A stretch of 64,000 bases of DNA from Siphonodentalium dalli (lineage: Eukaryota > Mollusca > Scaphopoda > Gadilida > Siphonodentaliidae): positions 201,897,959-201,961,958 of the forward strand of contig CP136062.1 in the NCBI GenBank assembly GCA_032622095.1. Reading direction: 5' to 3'. This document shows, piece by piece, positions 39,101-49,591 of the stretch. The position numbers and the translations under genes are program-made. How positions within the stretch are numbered: the stretch's first letter is position 1; each line of letters begins with the position of its first letter. The notes beneath the pieces were generated by a model. It searched no databases, had not been told where the DNA came from, and was given only the letters and a program-made list of their open reading frames with translations.

Positions 39101-42100
39101 GATGTTCTCACTATAATTGCATCGAGCTGACTTATAGGAAAATGGCAGCCATCTTGGACGCCATCTTGAATTACAAAAATTGCTCAAAGCGGATTTTAGC
39201 GGATTTTGGATATGTTATAGAGGAGAGCTTCCTCTTCAAAATGATATAAAAACCAACTTAGTCCAAATTTTTTCTAGGTTGACCCTAAAATTTGAGTTTA
39301 TCGACCAGACTATTACTGTCTGTGTTCTTGAGGACTACAACCCTGGTTCTTTACTTGATGGACCATTGTCATGTTTCCGGGTGGGGTTTGGGGTGTTGGT
39401 TAAGATCAGTTAATATTTGTGATTGATATCAGCACACAGTTTCATCACAACATATCTAACATTTCTATTTGACATCAGCTTACTGCTGTCCATCCCTGGC
39501 ACAATGTAATATGTGACCCGCCATATCAAATCCAGTCGTAAGTCGGGACTTTTTTTACCCTGTGCCAATGCATTATCTTATATATGCGAGTCGACCATAG
39601 GTCGCCTCGCATATTTAAGAGAATGCATTGGCCTAACAATTTTTTATCATTTTTAGCTCAACTTTACTTTGTAAAGTTTGAGCTATTGCCATGGCTTGGT
39701 ATCCGTCGTCCGTGTGTGCGTGTATGCGTGTGTGTGTGCGTGATGCGTCAACAATTTCCTTTAGCACGGGCTACAGTTCGTACCTTTGGTCCGATTATTA
39801 TGAAATTTGTCATGGATGTTGACATTGACATGTAGATGGGAACGTGTCATTTTGGGGTCATTCGGAAAAAAAAACATGGCCGCCAGTGGCCATCTTGGAT
39901 TTCAAAATTCAATCCATTAGCACGGGCTACAGGCTGTACCGTTCGTCTTATTGTCATGAAATTTATTATGAAATTTGTCATGGATGTTAATATTGACATG
40001 TAGATGGGAACGAGTAATTTTGGGGTAATTTGGCCAAAAAACATGGCCGCTGGCAGCCATCTTAGATTTTACTCTTTGCATGACTAAATCCTTTGACACG
40101 GGCTACAGGTCGTACCTTTGGTCAGATCATCATAAAATTTGTCATGGATGTTAACAATGACATGTAGATGGGAACGAGTCATTTTGGGGTCATTCGGCAA
40201 AAAACATGGCTGCTAGCAGCCATCTTGGATTTCAAAATTCAATCAATTAGCACGGGCTACAGGCCGTACTGTTCATCTGATCATCATGAAATTTGTCGAG
40301 GAGGTTAATATTGACATCTAGATGGGAATGAGTCATTTTGGGGTCATACAGCCAAAAAACATGGCCGCCATCAGCCATCTTGGATTTTACTATTTGCATG
40401 AATAAATCCTTTGGCACATGTAAGACATTTCAATCAGCATCTTTCCTATTTCTCCATTTACTGTAAACCATTAAATTATTCCCCTACCTAAGTTGAGCTA
40501 CAGTGTCATTGACACTTTCATTGAATATAGCCGCCAGCAACCATCTTAGATTTTACTTATATATATATATATCTCTTCATGTTGATAAACTAGTATTAGA
40601 CATTCAACTTTCCTAATCGCTCCATTGACTGTAACACATTAAATTATTGCCTTTCCATGTTGAGCTACAGTGTCATTGACACTTTCATTATGGAAGGAGT
40701 AAAATCCAAGATAACACTCTGCTGGCAGCCATGTTTTTTCGCCGAATGACCCCAAAATGACTCGTTTCCATATACATGTGATTGTTAATATCCATGACAA
40801 ATTTCAAGAAGATCTGACCAAATGTACGACCTGTAGCCCGTGCTAAACGATTTAGTCATGCAAAGAGTAAAATTTAAGATGGCTGCTGGCGGCCATGTTT
40901 TTTGGCCGAATGAACCCAAACTGACTCGTTCCCATCTACATGTCATTGTTAACATCCATGACAAATTTCATGAAGATCTGACCAAAGCTAAAGATCGAAC
41001 ACATATGCACACGGCATGCTGTTGTAAAATGCTCATTTGTGTTCTATATTATCCAATACATATCGTTGTATATGTGAACAAAGACAGCACTTTATTTGAT
41101 GTATGTGTCATATATATGTTATATTATTGAATAAATATATGCCACTACTCACTTTTTATTGAACATATACATGACATTGACTTTTATACAGGCACTGGAT
41201 GTTCGATGTTTTAAACATATATGTGGTATTTTACAATACCAATGTGCTACTTTTTACAACACATATGTGCATGTTGCAACACCAGTGTGCATATGTGTTC
41301 GATCTTTAGCTTTGGTCAGATCTTCATGAAATTTGTCATGGATGTTAACAATGACATGTAGATGGGAACGAGTAATTTTGGGGTCATTCGGCCAAAAAAC
41401 ATGGCCGCCAGCAGCCATCTTTAATTTTACTCTTTGCATGACTAAATCCTTTTACAGGTCGTACCTTTTGTCTGATCTTTATGCAATTTGTCATGAATGT
41501 TGACATTGACAATTAGATGGGAACGAGTGATTTTGGGGTCATTCGGCCAAAAAACATGGCTGCTGGTGGCCATCTTGGATTTCAAAATTAAATCCATTGG
41601 CGAGGGCTACAGGTTGTACTGTTAGTCTGATCATCATGAAATTTGTCATGGATGTTAATATTGACATGTAAATGGGAACGAGTGATTTTGGGGCCGTTCA
41701 GCTAAAAAACATGGCCACCAGCAGCCATCTTGGAATTTACTATTTGCATGACTAAATCCTTTCCCGCGGGCTACAGGTCATAGCTTTGGTCGGAATTACA
41801 TGAAATTTGTCACGGATGTTAACAATGAGATGTAGATGGGAACGAGTCATTTTGGGGTCGTTCGGCCAAAAAACATGGCCACCAGCAGCCATCTTGGATT
41901 TTACTCTTTGCATGACTTAATCATTTGGTGCGGGCTGCAGGTCGTACCTTTGGTAGGATCTTCATGAAATTTGTCATGGCTGTTGACATTGACATGTAGA
42001 TGGGAACGAGTCATTTTTGGGTCATTCGACCAAAAAACATGGCCACTGGTGGCCCATCTTGGATTTCAAAATTAAATCCATTGGCGCGGGCGGCTACATG

Positions 42101-45100
42101 TCATACTATTCGTCTGATTATCATGAAATTTGTCATGGATGTTAATATTGACATGTAGATCGGAACGAGTCATTTTGGGGTCGTTCGGCCAAAAAACATG
42201 GCCGCCAGCAACCATCTTGGATTTTACTCTTTGCATGACTAAATCCTTTGGGGCAGGCTACAGGTTGTAGCTTTGGTCGGATCTTCATAAAATTTGTCAT
42301 GGATGTTAATAATGACATGTAGATGGGAACGAGTTGTTTTGGGGTCATTCGGTCCTAAAAACATGGCCACCAGCAGCCATCTTGGATTTTACTATTTGCA
42401 TGAATAAATCCTTTGGCACATGTAAGACATTTCAATCAGCATCTTTCCTATTTCTCCATTTACTGTAAACCATTAAATTATTCCCCTACCTAAGTTGAGC
42501 TACAGTGTCATTGACACTTTCATTGAATATAGCCGCCAGCAACCATCTTAGATTTTACTTATATATATATATATCTCTTCATGTTGATAAACTAATATTA
42601 GACATTCAACTTTCCTAATCGCTCCATTGACTGTAACACATTAAATTATTGCCTTTCCATGTTGAGCTACAGTGTCATTGACACTTTCATTTTAAAATAA
42701 ATGTTTCTTACAATTTTTAGGACATAAAATAAAAAACATCCATTACCCTGCAGGGAGCCCCACGCATATATAGAAGCATATAGAAGAGTGTCGTCTGCTC
42801 ATGTTTGTCTGGGGCTCTGTATGGATGAAATTATAAAATTGTTAAACAATACAAGAACAAATTATTAAAATTGTAAAAAATTGTTAGGCCAATGCATTCT
42901 CTTATATAAGCGAGGCGACCTATGGTCGACTCGCATATATAAGAGAATGAATTAGCACAGGGTAAAAAAAATCCCGACTTACGACTGGATTTGATATGGC
43001 GGGTCAAATATTTGTAATTTATTTATTAGGCTTACCGAGATTCATCCACGCCCAACCTCCTCCATGGAAGTATATGATTGTGGGTTCCAGGACGGAGTTA
43101 GATTGTCGTGTGTTCCATGGCAGAGCACCTGATCTGTTGTTAATATGTCTATAGATCTTAATTGGCATGTTTTCAATCACATCAAACGAGACCTGCAACA
43201 ATCAGTCCACAATTTAATGATTTTCTATCTCTTCCTGACTTGGCAGCAGTTGCAACAACAACCCTTGTATTATTACCAAAAAAAACACACTCAGTAGAAA
43301 CATAGTGTTAACCCTTTACCCAACAAACCGGCCAAAACCGGCCAAATAAAGCTTCAACAGCCTAAAATATCTTCGGTCTGTCTCAATAGAACCATACAAA
43401 TATGGATATCATTGGAACCGGCTCCTTGACCACATTGTGATAGTTACAGTTATGCCCTGTGCCAATGCATTCTCTTATATATGCGAGTCGACCATAGGTC
43501 GCCTCGCATATATAAGAGAATGCATTGGCCTAAAAAAAATCTTTTTTTAACACTTTTCACCATTTTTTCTTACATTCTTTAACAATTTTATAATTTTTAA
43601 TGTGTTAAGCCAATGCATTCTCTTATATATGCGAGGCGACCTATGGTCGACTCGCATATATAAGAGAATGCATTGGCACAGGGCCGTTCTGCTGGGTAAA
43701 GGGTTAAAGGTACTCAATCCGAATTAACGCTCACAAATTTCTATTTCCTTGGCTTCTAGGGTAAAAAGTATTTGATTCGAGTCGAGGAACCCACCCATCA
43801 AAGCTCAGAGTGATCAGATATCAATTTTTGAAATCTATTATTTTAATTTTAAGTGGCCGAGTAGACAGTCAACGAGAAGAATTTCTTTGACTAAATTGCA
43901 GATGAAGATGGATAACTCTAAAATCAAGTGGTTTTTTTGTGTCAGATATTTGACAAACCGGCAAAATTTCGTTGAACAAAATGATTTAAATAACAGGTCT
44001 TGGGCAATTTTATACTATAGTTGATTGTGGTTAACATTATTTTTGGGCAATTAATTGATTCTGATAACAGAAGCGGCATTTCAAAAAATGTTGTTGTTGT
44101 CGGAATCTGATGATATGGGGACCATCGAATCGGATTGAGTACCTTTAACAAGTACAGTAATGACCTAAATAATCCTTAACCACAGTAGAATTATGGGTAA
44201 CTTTTCAGGATTTAGTTGGAAATATAAATCCTGAAAAGTTACTCATAATTCTGCTGTGGTTAAGGAGTCGATTATTTAAGGCATTACTGTATTTGATTTA
44301 AAATGTTTTAAAAGATAGATTTTCAATAAAAAAAATTCTGTAAATACTATCCCAGTTGGTGAAAAAAATATATCCTTGTGACGGAGGCTCCTGTTGACTA
44401 GTCATTCTTACTCTAAATAATTATTTTATACCACTGAATGAATGCAGAATCACAGGGAAGAGAGTATCTATAGCATCATCAGGTCGTCTTATACCGTCCA
44501 CATAATGTTTTCAACTTTCAGTGCCAGGGGCCGATCTCATTGGCCCTAATTTACAGTCTGTAAAATCGGCCCTGTGTCAGCCTGTGTTGAATTTTTTTTG
44601 GGTATGCTTAAGCATGCTATAGCGAATTTAAAAACAAACTGGTTAAAACCTTAGGGGCATGTTATAACTCAAAACTATCACCAAGTAATCATAGTAATAA
44701 TTTTGATGCCCATGAAAAACGTAAGATTCCCTGGCACTAAACCTACAAAATAAGTCTGGCACTGAAAGAGAGTAGAATATAAGAAAAAATTATTAAAATT
44801 GTAAAAAATAATAACAAATAATGAAAATTTGTTAGGCCAATGCATTCTCTTATATATGCGAGGCAACCTATGGTCGACTCGCATATATAAGAGAATGCAT
44901 TGGCACAGGGTATATGGGTTGATACAAAAATCGGACCTGGCACTGAAAGGGTTAAAGCATTCCGAACCCATCCGAAAAAGAAGGCATTTGTTTTACTGAA
45001 GGAAATTGAAATTGAGATATTTGCGAAAATCTCTTGGCTTGAAATAAAGGTACGCTGATATTGGCCAAATATCAACAGTTAGTCACTTATGTTGTTGAGT

Positions 45101-48100
45101 GGGGCTGTTTCAAAGAGTCACATTCGTTATCCAAAAGAAGATTATTCTAGTTTTTCATAATTCTTGACAATAACATATAATCACAGGCCCCTGGGGGAAA
45201 TTACTAAAAAAAAACAACAATTTTTACTATACCAGTGTAAAGGTTCCAATCATTGATTTTGGCTAAAACCACATCCAACTATCAAATAATCAAAACCCTA
45301 CAAATTATAGAAATTGATAATTGAACCAAAATATCCCCTGGTGGGACATTCGTTTGATGAATAAAGTTGAAAATATAAAGCACAAACACACTGGGTGAAA
45401 TACAAGAGGTATTGGTGGCTTGGAATGACTTGTAGAATATATATGAGCATTTATAGGTTATGACATCATGTTTAAGTATATGCTCTCGACAATTTATTGC
45501 TTGAAAATATTGATTTTATAATAGGGTCGAAGAGCTTTCGGCGGACAGGGAGAATGATGAGCCGATTTGTTCGATAGAATTCGGTACTTTCTGATATCGT
45601 ATCTCGACTTCGCTTCGTTCGATATCGACGAGTTATATGTAAAATGAAAGGGAATGTTATTGCCAATAAGACACAATGGAGGAGGGATATTTTGGTTGCA
45701 AAGAGCTTTCCGATGAATGGCAACAAGCCATATTTCCGACTAAATCCTGAAAAGTTACCCATAATTCTGCTTTGGTTAAGAGGTCGATTAATTAGAGCAT
45801 TACTGTACTCCACAGAAGATGAGGCCTGAGCAGAATGAGGTCCCCATGCAGATGGTGAATTTGGTGATGCTACCCAAACAGCGGGATATCATCAATAAAT
45901 TCACCCTCTGGGGACCTCATTCTAAAAATGATCGACACATTATTTGCAGGCTTGGATATGATATACTCAGCCTGTACTTAATAATGACTGCATACCCATA
46001 CATCATGATAGACTCACCCGAACAGTTTTTATCTGTTCCCTTCCATACATGAAGAAGAATTTAAAGACAAGCTGTGATAATTGCTTCAGGGGCCATACGT
46101 TAGCTGGAACTCCAAGATATTCGCTGATTTTAATCTGTAATGGGAAGAAAGTTGGCCTATAGCTTTATTCATTATGGCCTCTAGAATGTTTTCTGCGAAG
46201 ATGACTGGCCATGTCCGTAGAGCTATGGGATAAATATGATTACAAATGTACTACCTATATTTCGTACCGGTTAGACTTTTTGCAGGATGTAACTATTCGC
46301 TGATGTATCTTTGCGGATGTCTCATTGTTGCGGTATCTAACTTTTATGACCGCGTTAATTTCTGTTAATATTTAGGTGTGAACAATGGCTGGGCCACTCT
46401 TGATGATTTTATTGTGGGAACACAATGCATAATATAACAACTAACATTGCTGATGAAGTATGTCTCAGTTGGAACATAGATTATTGGTCGTATTGTGAAG
46501 TATGGGGGGTGTATTTAATCTGATCAGTGGTTTTTGGTCAGCATTTAGAGGCATTCTGGTGTGGTGAATGAGAAACCTTCAGTGATAAGCCGTACTTGTA
46601 ATAATTTGAAGGATTAGTTGTTTTTACGGAATTCTGAGGTGGTGCATTCATGAAACCAATATATTTTATATTATATATATGCCTAATAATATGATCTTGA
46701 GTGTGTTACCATTTCTGACCATGGTATTCTTGTCCATTTAAGTTGGTCAGATATACACCAACTGAAGCACATGCATACTGCATTGTAATAATATATCTTT
46801 AATAAAATCCATAAGGTAGAAGACCATAGGGGTCCAGGAACATTTTAGTCAAGTTATTTTTTTTAATCAAAACTCGACTTATGGTTTGACGAGGGATGGT
46901 TGGCGGGCGGCCACAAAGCTATATGACATAGCCATTTATTGATGGATTCTGACAATTTTTGGTATGTGAGTTTATTTTCACGTGCAACAACTGCACACAG
47001 AAAATCAGGCTTTCAGGAAATTAGACTTTCTAACCAGAGTTATGCCACTTGTTAGCTCAACTTTAGTTTGTAAAGTATGAGTTATTGCCATGGCTTGGTA
47101 TCCGTGCGTGTGTGTGTGTGCATGTACGTCTGTCAACAATTTCCTTTTGGATGGACTACAGGTCGTACCTTTGGATGGACCATTATGAAATTTGTCATGG
47201 ATGTTAATATTGACATGTAGATGGGAACAAGTAATTTTGAGGTCATTCGGCCATAAAACATGGCCGCTGGCAGCCATCTTGGATTTTACTCTTTGCATGA
47301 CTAAATCCTTTGGCACGGGCTACAGGTCATACATTTGGTCTGATCATCATGAAATGTGTCATCGATGTTAATATTGACATGTAGATGGGAACAAGTCATT
47401 TTGATGTCATTTGGCCATAAAACAATATCCGCCAGTAGCCATCTTGGATTTTACTCTTTGCATGACTAAATCGTTTGGCATGGGCTACAACTCGTACCTT
47501 TGGTCAGATCATTATGAAATTTGTCATTGACATGTAGATGGGAACGAGTCATTTTGGGGCAATTTGGCAAAAAAACATGGCCGGCAACAGCCATCTTGGA
47601 TTCAAAATTCAATCCATTAGCACGGTCTACAGGCCGGATCATCATGAAATTTGTTGTGCATGTATATTGAAATGTAGATGGGAACGAGTCATTTTGGGAT
47701 CATTCGGCCATAAAACATGGCCGCCGGCAGCCATCTTGGATTTTACTCAATGCATGACTAAATAATTTGGCATGGGCTACAAGTCTTATCTTTGGTCAAA
47801 TCATTTTGAAATTTATCATGGCTGTTGCCATTGACATGAAGAAGGGAATGAGTCATTTTGGGGTCATTCGACCATAAAACATGGACGCCGGCAGCCATCT
47901 TGGATTTTACTCTTTGCATGACTAAATCGTTTGGCATGGGCAACTAGTCGTACCTTTGGTCAGATCATTATGAAATTTGTCATGGCTGTTGACATTGACA
48001 TGTAGATGGGAACGAGTCATTTTGGGGTCATACGGCAGAAAAACATGGCCGCCAGTAGCCATCTTGAATTTCAAAATTCATTCCTTTAGCAGGGGCTACA

Positions 48101-48733
48101 GGCCAGAGTGTTCTTCTGATCTTCATGAAATTTGTTGTGCATGTTAATACTGACATGTAGATGGGAACAAGTCATTTTGGGGTCATTCGGCCATAAAACA
48201 TGGCCACCGACAGCCATCTTGTATTTTACTCTTTGCATGACTAATCCTTTGGCACGGGCTACAGGTCATACCTTTGTCGGGTCATCATGAAATTTGTCAC
48301 GGATGTTAACATTGACATGGAGATGGGAACGAGTCATTTTGGTGTTCCATCTTGGATTTCAAAATTCAATTTATCATTCCATTTATTGCTCATCACAAAA
48401 ATAAAACTTCTTCACAAAGTTGAGCTACAGTGTCATGGACACTTTCATGGACACTTTCATTGGTGATTCTCGCCGGGGTGGGGGGGGGGGGGGGGGCGAG
48501 CAAAAAAAAAAATGTACCAGAGCCATAAATAAACAGTGAGGGTCGAATTTGAGTGAGTTTCTATACAAATTTCAACGCACCCATAAGTTTCCTATTCTTC
48601 CGAGTTCGTCTAACAGCTTCGTAAGTTTTGGATTCTCAATGCCCCTCGGTAAAGATCTGTTGGCAATGACATAGAGCCTGTATGCTATGATAACCAGCAT
48701 GGTAGCCAGAACAACCGAGTTTCTGATCGACAT
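32422..48733 (-). CDS. Arylacetamide deacetylase-like alpha/beta hydrolase (spliced gene)
   Basis: Coding exons, in transcript order, are 48733-48581, 46134-46018, 43192-43036, 33569-33506 and 33199-32422. All junctions are GT-AG and phases are consistent, giving 422 aa against about 400 for AADAC/NCEH1. Residues ~7-24 form a hydrophobic signal-anchor expected to hold the enzyme in the ER membrane facing the lumen. HGGGW (133-137) is the oxyanion-hole motif. QYDVLRDEG gives the catalytic Asp (D360) and NSFHGF the catalytic His (H390). At the nucleophile elbow, where the family has GDSAGGN, this protein reads G206-D-G-S-G-G-N212: the expected Ser is Gly and a Ser follows one position later. 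Family members hydrolyse acyl esters or amides of lipids and xenobiotics. Activity here is doubtful until that motif is explained. Introns are large and full of transposons. Confidence 0.88.
33200..33505 (-). other. Intron 4 of the AADAC-like gene
   Basis: 306 bp, the only short intron of the gene and the only one without a mobile element. Donor GTGAGT, acceptor TTCCAG. Confidence 0.85.
33506..33569 (-). CDS. AADAC-like gene, exon 4
   Basis: 64 bp encoding TYDGFLKYLARVTKLNVIG, the helix and strand before the family YRLAPE position. Acceptor TTAATTTCAG, donor GTCGG|GTGAG. It enters in phase 1 and leaves in phase 2, restoring the exon 5 frame. Confidence 0.88.
33755..34228. mobile_element. Double-hairpin element, family C, copy 2
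   Basis: Two GCAGAATGAGGTC hairpins (33793-33885 and 34086-34178) separated by ~200 bp. The right side continues into AAATGACAGGCACGCTATTTG, complementary to CAAATAGCGTGTCTGTCATT at the left. The sequence CCGAAAGCTTGAGATTTGC occurs at both outer edges as a direct repeat. Confidence 0.7.
34867..34968 (+). mobile_element. Half of a TA MITE, cut by foldback element F2
   Basis: Shares GAGCTTTCCGATGAATGGCA, AAGTTACCCATAATTCTGC and GTGGTTAAGGAGT with the right half of the MITE at 29314-29524. Its end GGGCATTA is interrupted by F2 and resumes as CTGT at 39316. Confidence 0.8.
34969..39312. mobile_element. Foldback DNA element F2 (TAGTCTGG termini)
   Basis: The tips TAGTCTGGTCGATAAA and TTTATCGACCAGACTA are flanked by TTA (34966-34968 and 39313-39315). 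Arms of ~1.3 kb (34969-36280 and 38005-39312) are inverted copies and contain the ATCCGCTAAAATCCGC and CAAGATGGCGTCCAAGATGG motifs also found in F1. The centre is a degenerate minisatellite. No transposase frame is present. Its size and tips mark it as the same family as F1. Confidence 0.82.
36290..37880 (+). repeat. Degenerate minisatellite in the loop of F2
   Basis: Repeats of roughly 45-60 bp built from GTGTATATGTATAC, ATGGAGTGACTGTATGG and TCATGGGTGAGG. Units vary in length and sequence. The His/Ile/Thr-rich open frames on the opposite strand are by-products of this array, not genes. Confidence 0.75.
39653..42691 (+). repeat. Array element bounded by AGCTCAACTTT and TTGAGCTACAGTGTC
   Basis: Starts TTAGCTCAACTTTACTTTG and ends GAGCTACAGTGTCATTGACA then CTTTCATT. 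Between are many ~150-190 bp units: GAAATTTGTCATGGATGTTA, GACATGTAGATGGGAACGAG, TCATTTTGGGGTCATTCGGC, AACATGGCCGCCAGCAGCC, CTTTGCATGACTAAATCC and GGGCTACAGGTCGTACC. A ~309-bp block is duplicated (40381-40690 and 42383-42691), so a copy of the element's end also occurs internally. Confidence 0.8.
40849..41449. repeat. Inverted duplication inside the array
   Basis: 40849-41012 and 41285-41449 are near-perfect inverted copies of one array unit, including the GATCGAACACATATGCAC extension. They are separated by ~270 bp of AT-rich spacer. Confidence 0.85.
43036..43192 (-). CDS. AADAC-like gene, exon 3
   Basis: 157 bp encoding residues 91-142 plus one base. It contains the strand and HGGGW oxyanion motif (IIYFHGGGWAWMNL). 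Acceptor TTGTTGCAG, donor CTCG|GTAAGC. Confidence 0.92.
43312..43703 (-). mobile_element. TTAA-flanked MITE, family B, copy 2
   Basis: Inverted relative to copy 1. Ends CCCTTTACCCAACA and GCTGGGTAAAGGG, with TTAA at 43308-43311 and 43704-43707. Hairpin cores lie at 43461-43529 and 43609-43677. Its right TTAA is also the left TTAA of the next element. Confidence 0.85.
43708..44144. mobile_element. TTAA-flanked element, AGGTACTCAATCCG family, copy 1
   Basis: The termini AGGTACTCAATCCGA and TCGGATTGAGTACCT lie between TTAA at 43704-43707 and 44145-44148. The interior includes GTATTTGATTCGAGTCGAGG and CAAAGCTCAGAGTGATCAGA, shared with 57025-57501. A CAATCGACTAT-type transposase is not visible. 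Confidence 0.8.
44155..44289. mobile_element. TA-flanked palindromic MITE, copy 2
   Basis: A short 135-bp hairpin: CAGTAATGACCTAAATAATC at the left, matched by GATTATTTAAGGCATTACTG, with TA on both sides. The central GGAAATATAAATCC loop is much shorter than in copy 1 at 29314. Confidence 0.85.
44512..44951 (+). mobile_element. TTAA-flanked MITE, family A, copy 4
   Basis: The right terminus CCTGGCACTGAAAGGG is followed by TTAA (44952-44955). The left end AACTTTCAGTGCCAGGGGCC has lost its TTAA. The hairpin core is at 44836-44904. Confidence 0.75.
45700..45805 (+). mobile_element. Half of a TA MITE
   Basis: GAGCTTTCCGATGAATGGCA through GAGCATTACTG plus TA matches the right half of the MITE at 29314-29524. 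Its left half is not recognisable. Confidence 0.75.
45829..45957. mobile_element. Family C hairpin, degenerate copy
   Basis: One GCAGAATGAGGTCCCC hairpin with several mismatches, then ATTATTTGCAGGCTTG, the family's right end. It ends about 60 bp from exon 2 of the AADAC-like gene. Confidence 0.65.
46018..46134 (-). CDS. AADAC-like gene, exon 2
   Basis: 117 bp (39 codons, phase 0 both ends) encoding residues 52-90, IKISEYLGVPANVWPLKQLS and on to EQIKTVR. Acceptor CCCATTACAG, donor CGG|GTGAGT. The weakly conserved N-terminal cap region of the family lies here. Confidence 0.85.
46268..46732 (+). repeat. Dispersed ~470-bp repeat, copy 1
   Basis: GGTTAGACTTTTTGCAGGAT, GGATGTCTCATTGTTGC, ACAATGGCTGGGCCACT and GGGAACACAATGCATAATAT recur in the same order and orientation at 56545-57018. 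No terminal repeats or coding sequence seen. Confidence 0.8.
47052..48461 (+). repeat. AGCTCAACTTT array element, second copy
   Basis: Starts TTAGCTCAACTTTAGTTTG and ends GTTGAGCTACAGTGTCATGG then a duplicated ACACTTTCAT. About seven ~150-180 bp units with GACATGTAGATGGGAACGAG and CATGGCCGCCGGCAGCCATC lie between. Same family as 39653-42691, but not enclosed by hairpin cores. Confidence 0.8.
48481..48496 (+). repeat. Poly-G tract
   Basis: Run of 16 G in a G-rich stretch beside exon 1 of the AADAC-like gene. Its length is uncertain. Confidence 0.8.
48581..48733 (-). CDS. AADAC-like gene, exon 1
   Basis: Encodes residues 1-51. MSIRNSVVLATMLVIIAYRL gives a short charged head and a hydrophobic signal-anchor, typical of this family. 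The frame continues to IGNLW. The start is the first ATG; donor TATGG|GTGCGT ends in phase 0. Confidence 0.88.
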
Positions 48734-49081
48734 CTTCGTTTATGCATCTGGATTTCTGTGAAGTGTAATCCTGCAAAAGTAATTTACGCAGTTTGAGATG
48801 TGATGGGCGGGTAATGGGGAAAAGATAACGGGCAGATCATTGGTGTTCAAGATCGTTGCCTATTTCACTCAATTCCATTAACAACAGCCTCACGTGTATG
48901 AAGTAAAATAATAAATAGAAAACACCATTTCGTAAAGCTGGGTACCCAAATACACCATAATGTGGCGACAATGACCCCCTCAGCGTTGTATTGAAACGTT
49001 TTCAGTATACGCGAAACGATATTCTAATCTGGTGAACGAGCGAGTCTTCATAGGAAATATATAAGCACCATTCTTAGTTAA

Positions 49082-49427
49082 AGGGGTACTGTACACAAAA
49101 TCTGGCCATTTTTGGGACCATCTCTTTTTATACTCAACAGAATATATGCAACAAATTAATGAATTTGAGCCATGAATGAGTGCAAAATACACTCATTTAC
49201 CCTATGAATGATACATACAAAATGGTAATTATAATGAAAATGTATTTATGACTCCAGCCATAAATTCATTTTCATTATTATTACCATGTTGTTTGCATTA
49301 TTCATAGAGCACATGAGTGAATGTTGCACTAATCAATGGCTCAAGTTCATTCAATTTTTGCATATATTCTGTTGAGCATAAAAGGAGATGGTTCCATAAA
49401 TTGTCGGATTTAGTGTACAGTACCCCT
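49082..49427. mobile_element. TTAA-flanked MITE, AGGGGTACTG termini
   Basis: Termini AGGGGTACTGTACAC and GTGTACAGTACCCCT, bordered by TTAA (49078-49081 and 49428-49431). Much of the element pairs with itself (GAATATATGCAACAAATTAA / AATTTTTGCATATATTC). Non-coding. Confidence 0.85.
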
Positions 49428-49591
49428 TTAACACCGACATATATATCAAACTTCGCCCGGCAAATGTGAACATGATGTGGCTATTCCTAAACAATCCATC
49501 ATCTCCGTGGAAAACCATGCAGTCTCAGAGAGGTAACATGTATACTGTTCTCTGGAAATGGTATTGCAGTCGACCAAAACAGATATGTTAA

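Larger units (their letters stand above)
39514..43006. mobile_element. 3.5-kb element with 35-bp inverted ends and paired hairpin cores
   Basis: TGACCCGCCATATCAAATCC at the left is matched by GGATTTGATATGGCGGGTCA at the right, and the match runs on through the GTCGTAAGTCGGGA segment. Just inside are the shared hairpin cores (39564-39632 and 42888-42956), enclosed by CCCTGTG and CACAGGG. Between them lies an array of ~150-190 bp units (39653-42691). A possible degenerate 8-bp flank (GTAATATG / AATATTTG) is not convincing. No transposase seen. Confidence 0.7.
33570..43035 (-). other. Intron 3 of the AADAC-like gene
   Basis: 9.5 kb, almost entirely mobile DNA: a family C hairpin element, half a TA MITE, the 4.3-kb foldback element F2, and a 3.5-kb inverted-repeat element ending only 29 bp from exon 3. 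The remaining gap 34230-34860 shows no feature. Confidence 0.8.
43193..46017 (-). other. Intron 2 of the AADAC-like gene
   Basis: 2.8 kb containing five identifiable small mobile elements in a row (43312-45805) and a family C hairpin. 44960-45690 holds no recognised feature apart from AT-rich sequence. Confidence 0.75.
46135..48580 (-). other. Intron 1 of the AADAC-like gene
   Basis: 2.4 kb. It carries a ~465-bp dispersed duplication (46268-46732), an AGCTCAACTTT-type array element (47052-48461) and a poly-G run. Donor GTGCGT. Confidence 0.8.

Noticed and set aside
45019-45110. Possible extra AADAC exon between exons 2 and 3
   Set aside because: No family motif and no acceptor/donor pair preserving phase; the exon 2 to exon 3 junction already joins cleanly in phase 0.
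45472-45813. 113-codon minus-strand frame inside intron 2 of the AADAC-like gene
   Set aside because: Its first third lies in a known half-MITE and the rest shows no domain or splice support.
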